From: Heliocybe sulcata
Lineage: Eukaryota; Basidiomycota; Agaricomycetes; Gloeophyllales; Gloeophyllaceae
Direction of reading: 5' to 3'
NCBI GenBank assembly: GCA_004369045.1
Contig: ML213503.1
Location: 447,343 to 511,342 of the forward strand
DNA length: 64,000 bases
Position 1 is the first letter of the stretch. Every line of letters starts with the position of its first letter. This document shows, in pieces, positions 59,020 to 64,000 of this stretch. Under the pieces are notes generated by a model. It worked only from the letters and a program-made list of their open reading frames with translations, was not told the DNA's origin and did no database searches. Position numbers and translations under genes: made by a program.

Positions 59020-59333
59020 AGGCGCGCGTTTATTGTGGCGTCTGCATCCGTCCGGATCCCTCTACTCTTACATCAACTGCCATCAACTTGTAACTCGCCT
59101 ACTCGCCACTTCGAAGGCTTGTAAACTTTATTGCCGTCTACTTACTGGCTAGTGTTCGTCCCCCCTGCCCTAATTCCCTATCATATCGAATCTATCGCTT
59201 TACCGACCGATATCGCAAAGGCTAAAGCGTAATCTACGGTTAGCCTGCCTCTCCATTGTGAGGCCTGAGCAATAAGAGCTAGCGATGCACATTCCCCCTT
59301 CAAGCTGACAGCCCACGACGAACACCATCAGTT
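59020..59333. other. Fab1 promoter remnant between the transposon and the Fab1 start
   Basis: 314 bases, CT-rich towards the ATG (ccccctgccctaattccc). Before the transposon landed, the CSN2 and Fab1 start codons would have been about 414 bases apart. Confidence 0.6.
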
Positions 59334-62300
59334 ATGGAATCCCCATCTCCTGTTCCCGGTCCAAGCCAGGGCGGTCTATCCTCGCGATCTCGTAGTAGCA
59401 CGAAACTGGGAGAGGAAGTTACGAGCCTCACGTCTTTCAACCCCTTCTCGGAGGAGGACGAGAACGACCAATCGTCGTATGCTCTCGTAACATCTCTGTT
59501 CTCCAAGCTGAAGGGCGCCTTCGCGGACCCTCTATCGCAAGCCGTCGCAGCCGCCTCCGGAGCACCCACCATCAGCAGCGGCGACAGCGTCACTACAACG
59601 AAATCGCCGAGTATCCACGAAGCACGGCGTCCAGCAAACTCCACGGTTCAACACCAAAACTCCAACGCCTCCTCCCGCTCCTCCACCGATCGCCATGCGC
59701 CTCTGAACGTCTTGCTGCCCAAGACCGCACCGCCGCTCGTCTCACTGACGCCAGTCGTCTCGGAGACACCATCTTACACTGGCGACTATGACCGACCCCC
59801 CTCCCGAGGTGGGATGATATTGTCCCCGGCGGTGGAGACGCCAGAGGGAGGGCCGTTCGGCGCAGCCATCCCCGGATTCCCGATACAAGACGATGCGAGG
59901 AGTATCAGGACGACGATGAGCATGAGGCGATCGGATTCGGTGTCGAAGGTCATGCGCAGGATACGCGGCGAGGGTAGCTACCGAGAAACCTTATGTATCA
60001 GAATCGCCTTAATCCGCATCTACAGGGCTCTCAAGAGACTACTGGATGGACGACGAGAATTGCAAGGAGTGCTACGACTGTAAGAGTGTCTTTACAACGT
60101 GGCGGCGAAAGCACCATTGTCGTATCTGTGGTACGGGTCTCCTCTAAGTCACAATTCTCACATTTGATGGGCTTCCAGGGCAGATATTTTGCTCTAGGTG
60201 TGCCTCTCACATCATCAAGGGTACTCGCTTCGGCACGGAAGGCACCCTGCGCGTCTGTAATCTCTGCCTCGAAAAGCTCCACAAAGGCGACGAAGAAGAC
60301 GAAGACGACCACCGATCCGTCACCTCTGCAGCGACGTCTCCCTTCGCCGCGCACCAATTTGGAATGGACTCGATGTCATTCGGACTTGGACACCATTCCC
60401 AGTCGCCGTTCGCAGCGTCGCAGCTGTTCGGCCGCTCAGACGATACGTACAACCTCTTCTCCATAGCAGAGAACAGGAACAGGCGCGCTGCGGCAACGTC
60501 GGACGATAGCGGGTTCTCGTCGCCGGCGCGGTCTATGTCGCCCGCTGACGACATGGTAGGCAAAGATGGCGCCAGGAAAATTGTAGCGCCCTTCCGTCGG
60601 GGCATTGGCGACGACGAGAAGGATATCTTTGACGTCCAGGATCCATCGGTGGGTAATGACCATCATGAGCCGCGGAACGGAGCCAAGACGCCTGTCGACT
60701 TTCCAATAACAGTGCCAGTGAATGTGGGAGGAGAGACGAGCTCTATACAGTTTCCGGTGTCGTCGCCAGATCACTCCTTCGCTGGAGCCGCTGGGGATCC
60801 CTCTGCACCTTATGGTGGCATGAGATCTCGGTTCAATTCGTACGCAGGATATGAGGCTCCCCCTACTCCTTTCATCATCAGGAGCCGTGTACAGAGTCGG
60901 CTGGATTTCCCCACTCCTGGGGAGCCCTTCGCGAGGCAGCGGAGAGAAAGCATGCAGTATACGCAGGAGCTGAACACCGTGTCGGTCTACCATCTGCGTG
61001 TCATGTTGCGCCAGATGCTCCGGAAGGAGAGAATACCGAATAAGAGAGAGTGGGAGGACACCTTAGTCAATCTGGCCCAGCGCATCGCTGGCGAGCTGAC
61101 CTTCACTGCGTATCCCCAGCGACAAGGGACGGACATGGATGTGCGTCGGTATGTCAAGATTAAGAAGATACCGGGCGGGAGTCCGAGGGACTCTGAATAC
61201 GTCAACGGCGCGGTGATCACGAAGAACGTCGCGCACAAGCAGATGTCGCGGACGCAGCACAACCCCCGTGTCATGCTCGTCACCTTCCCCCTCGAGTTCC
61301 ATCGCGTAGAAGGGCAGTACATGCACTTTGGGCAGATTGTACGGCAGGAGAAGGAGTACCTCAATAATCTTGCCAGCCGGATCGCGGCACTCAGACCGCA
61401 CGTGGTGCTCGTGGAGAAGTCGGTGTCCCGGATTGCGCTGGATGCGCTCGCGAAGCACCGGACTGTCGTTGCGCGGTCGGTAAAGCCATCTGCCATCCAG
61501 TTTGTGGCCCGGATGACGCAAGGGGATGTGTTTTCGTCTATGGATAAGCTCGCGCTCGAACCAAGACTGGGGCATGCGTCGAATTTCCGGATTCAGACGT
61601 TCGACCATCCGTTGATTCCTGGTAGGAGGAAGACATATATGCGCTTTGAGGGGTGCAATCGCGATATGGGGTGCACAATTATCCTGAGGGGCGGTGATAT
61701 GGCGATATTGAGGAGGATAAAGACGATTATGAGGTTTCTGGCTTTTACTGTGAGGAATCTAAAGTTGGAGACGGCATTGTGGAGGGATTGTAACCAGACG
61801 GTGCCTCCGCTCCCGAATGACGCGCTTCCTCCAGGTCCTCACTCGGTTATGCTGGACACGCATTCCCATTACGATATCATGGCCTTCATCATGAGCTCGC
61901 CGGACGACTATGATGAGGAGAGTTCCGCCTCTTATATCGAGGAGACCGAGGGCGAAGGCGAAGAGAAGACTCCTTTGGACGAAGACGCCCGGGCTGTACG
62001 CCTCTCAACACGTATACAGCAGTCACTGGAGCCCTACACGAAGACGTATATCTCTGTATCTGCGGCATTGCGCTTTCCGCCTCCATATCCTATCAGAAGG
62101 ATGAAAGAGTTGGATGACGAGCTCGTCCGGGTAAGACAGACATGGGAAGACGAAGTAATCAGGCGAGGAGAGCAGGTTCACCATAGTCATCAGCAGGAAG
62201 TTACTATCACACCAGCGTCCTTCGAGGAGGACTTAAAAGCCCAGATTGAGGCTTTGCCGATGCCGCATGATCTATCCAGGACGCCGAAACCTGGCGACAC

Positions 62301-64000
62301 TGAGCCGTCTTCCGGGTCGGAGACGCCCTTGACTTACTTCGACGGAAAGCACTCAGCGACGTCTTCTATCTCTACCATGACTACTACGCCTACGACAGCA
62401 CCTTCTTCCCCTAAGTTGTCCACCTCTGCCGAGGAAATCCGTATACCGCTCGCGTGTCCAGCTGATATCGCGCTGGAAAGTCTATACGGTCAAGTGAAAT
62501 CCCAGCATGAAGAGCAACAGAGGATATGGGAGTGGTATCTTCGAAAGAATAAGGACGACTTCGTCGTGGAGAAGTACCAGTGCATCAGCCTCTGGGAGTA
62601 CACGCTGCCTGTAGCTGAATTCGGTCTGCACCGCGCCTGCTTCCCGCCTCAGCTCAGGTATATCACGTTCTATGGAGAGGGGGACTATACGTTGGGGCAG
62701 TTCATAGAGCATTCCATAAGGGATACTGTCAAGCACTTGCTGGATCCTAAGCCCATTTGCTCCGGAAAGGGCTGCAATCAGCTCCTCGCTCGGCATTGCA
62801 AGGTCTACGTCCACAATGAAACGAGACTCTTTGTTGCCGTCGAGCCCTGGGACCAGCAACATGATGCCGTTGTTGAGTATCCCCCGGCGCATGACCTGAT
62901 CAGCACCTGGACCGTCTGTCGTATCTGTGGCTGTGCAACGCAGATGTCGCCTATATCGCTGGAGATGCAGAGGTACTCCTTCGCAAAATTCCTAGAAATA
63001 TACTTCTACCCCGTAGAGGTTCAAGCGCTAGAGCCGCCGACCTGTGAGCACAACATGTATCGTCATCACACTCGGTATTTCGCTGTCGGGCGGATGACCA
63101 TACGTTTCCAGACGGACTCGATTGCTTTGCATGAGATCATGTACCCGCCGATTCGAATTCGTGTCCGTCCGGAGACCCTTCTGGAGTTGAAGAATACCGA
63201 CTACGAAGCACTAATGCGGCGGAATACTACATGGTATACAGAACTTATCCATGATCTGAAGTTGACGGAACTTGATGCTGCCTCCGGAGACGAGGAGACT
63301 GATGGACGACTCCATGTCGAGATCAGCGCGCTCATTTCCAGAGCCGAAGCGGAGAGAAACGAAATCAGCCGGTTAATCAACAGTGTATATAAGGAGTCAT
63401 CGCCTACGGACACTCTTGCGCTGAATCAAGTCCGCGCATATAGGCAGGATAAGATTGTAGCCTGGCAGCAGGATTTCGATCGTTTGCCGAAACCGAAGGT
63501 CTCCCAGATTCCCTGGGACAAAGGCCCTCGTAGGGTGTCGGCATTTGGAACAGTACGTGCAATGTCCATGTGGCCCAGGAAGTATGAGCTGTCAAACACC
63601 TTCGACTCGCACGTGCCATCCTCCAGTGTCTCGGAAGCTGAGGAGGTGATCTTACCTCCGAGGAGGTTAACGGGCGATTCCATGGTTTCGACCTCGGCCT
63701 CCGAAGCGTCAGAGTCCGATGTTGGCGATAGCAGTGTGAGTCGAGGGACCTTACCCTCGGATGGTGAGCCCTCATCTACGGAGGATCTCGCCACTACATC
63801 TGCTGCTGAAGCAGCGAGCACTTCCGACCCCGAGAGTGATTCAACCATTGGCGTTGTGCCCGGAGAAGTAGAGCTCAGTCTATCGCCTTCTGATGAGGTA
63901 AGCATCTGTCCAGAGTGTTGTTGGTGATTTGGTAAATAATGTAGACCCAGCCGGAGGTTAAATTAGGACCTGTACCCCCTCCTGCATCTCGGCTACCTAG
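59334..64000 (+). CDS. Fab1/PIKfyve-type phosphatidylinositol-3-phosphate 5-kinase (partial, 3' end outside the window)
   Basis: Four exons are visible (59334-59973, 60026-60130, 60179-63897, 63951 to the window end). A disordered N-terminus leads to a FYVE zinc finger at about 215-285, with all hallmarks: the WxxD of YWMDDENC, the [10 protein letters not shown] core and the LRVCNLC end. It binds PI3P on endosomes and vacuoles. A chaperonin-like (CCT/TCP1) domain follows at about 490-720 ([45 protein letters not shown]). A Cys-rich/spectrin-like region comes after ([33 protein letters not shown]). The C-terminal lipid kinase lies beyond the window. The enzyme makes PI(3,5)P2, which controls vacuole size and traffic. 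The last visible intron (63898-63950) keeps the frame. Confidence 0.95.

Overview
The window is nuclear DNA of a filamentous basidiomycete, most likely an Agaricomycete (a polypore-type mushroom is my best guess). The support is: many short introns (about 45-80 nt) with GT...AG ends and CT-rich acceptors, dense genes on both strands with short shared promoters, and the gene families present (HET-C, an Agaricomycete-type F-box protein, a DUF89/ARMT1 protein, a bromodomain-bearing TAF2, a berberine-bridge-type FAD oxidase). I see no rRNA, tRNA or CRISPR array.

Layout. 1-84: C-terminus of a Rab5-type GTPase (+). 615-3259: SH3-RasGEF of the Cdc25 type (-). 5489-6962: D-amino-acid oxidase (-), head to head with an F-box gene (7113-9016, +). 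9249-9935: unknown protein (-). 10335-12795: sparse stretch with a doubtful small ORF and two copies of a 46-bp hairpin. 12796-14766: DUF89/ARMT1 family (+). 15194-18009: SAM-domain, tail-anchored protein (+). 18592-20003: FAD monooxygenase (-), divergent from MED11 (20360-20985, +). 21115-21649: tubulin cofactor A (-). 23937-24997 and 31423-32547: two related bHLH factors (both -), with a 191-aa membrane protein gene (26309-27376, -) between them. 34896-37412: secreted BBE-type oxidase (+). 37967-39292: seven-TM rhodopsin-domain-like protein (-). 41920-43620: polytopic membrane protein (+). 43862-47449: HET-C (-). 47868 to about 54255: TAF2 with three bromodomains (-). 54531-55097: mitochondrial ribosomal protein mL40 (+). 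55712-57722: CSN2 (-). 57823-59010: DNA transposon. 59334-64000: Fab1/PIKfyve, cut by the window end before its kinase domain (+).

Most genes are housekeeping parts: vesicle traffic and phosphoinositides (Rab5, Fab1), Ras signalling (RasGEF), transcription (TAF2, MED11, bHLH pair), protein turnover (F-box, CSN2), tubulin folding (TBCA) and mitochondrial translation (mL40). The accessory part, roughly 23-43.6 kb, is gene-poor and holds the bHLH pair, a secreted oxidase and three membrane proteins.

The two strongest finds are: (i) a 1,188-bp DNA transposon with perfect 92-bp terminal inverted repeats and an exact 9-bp target duplication, carrying a piece of a RecQ-like helicase and sitting in the promoter shared by CSN2 and Fab1; and (ii) a TAF2 whose C-terminus carries three bromodomains, each keeping the acetyl-lysine-binding Asn.
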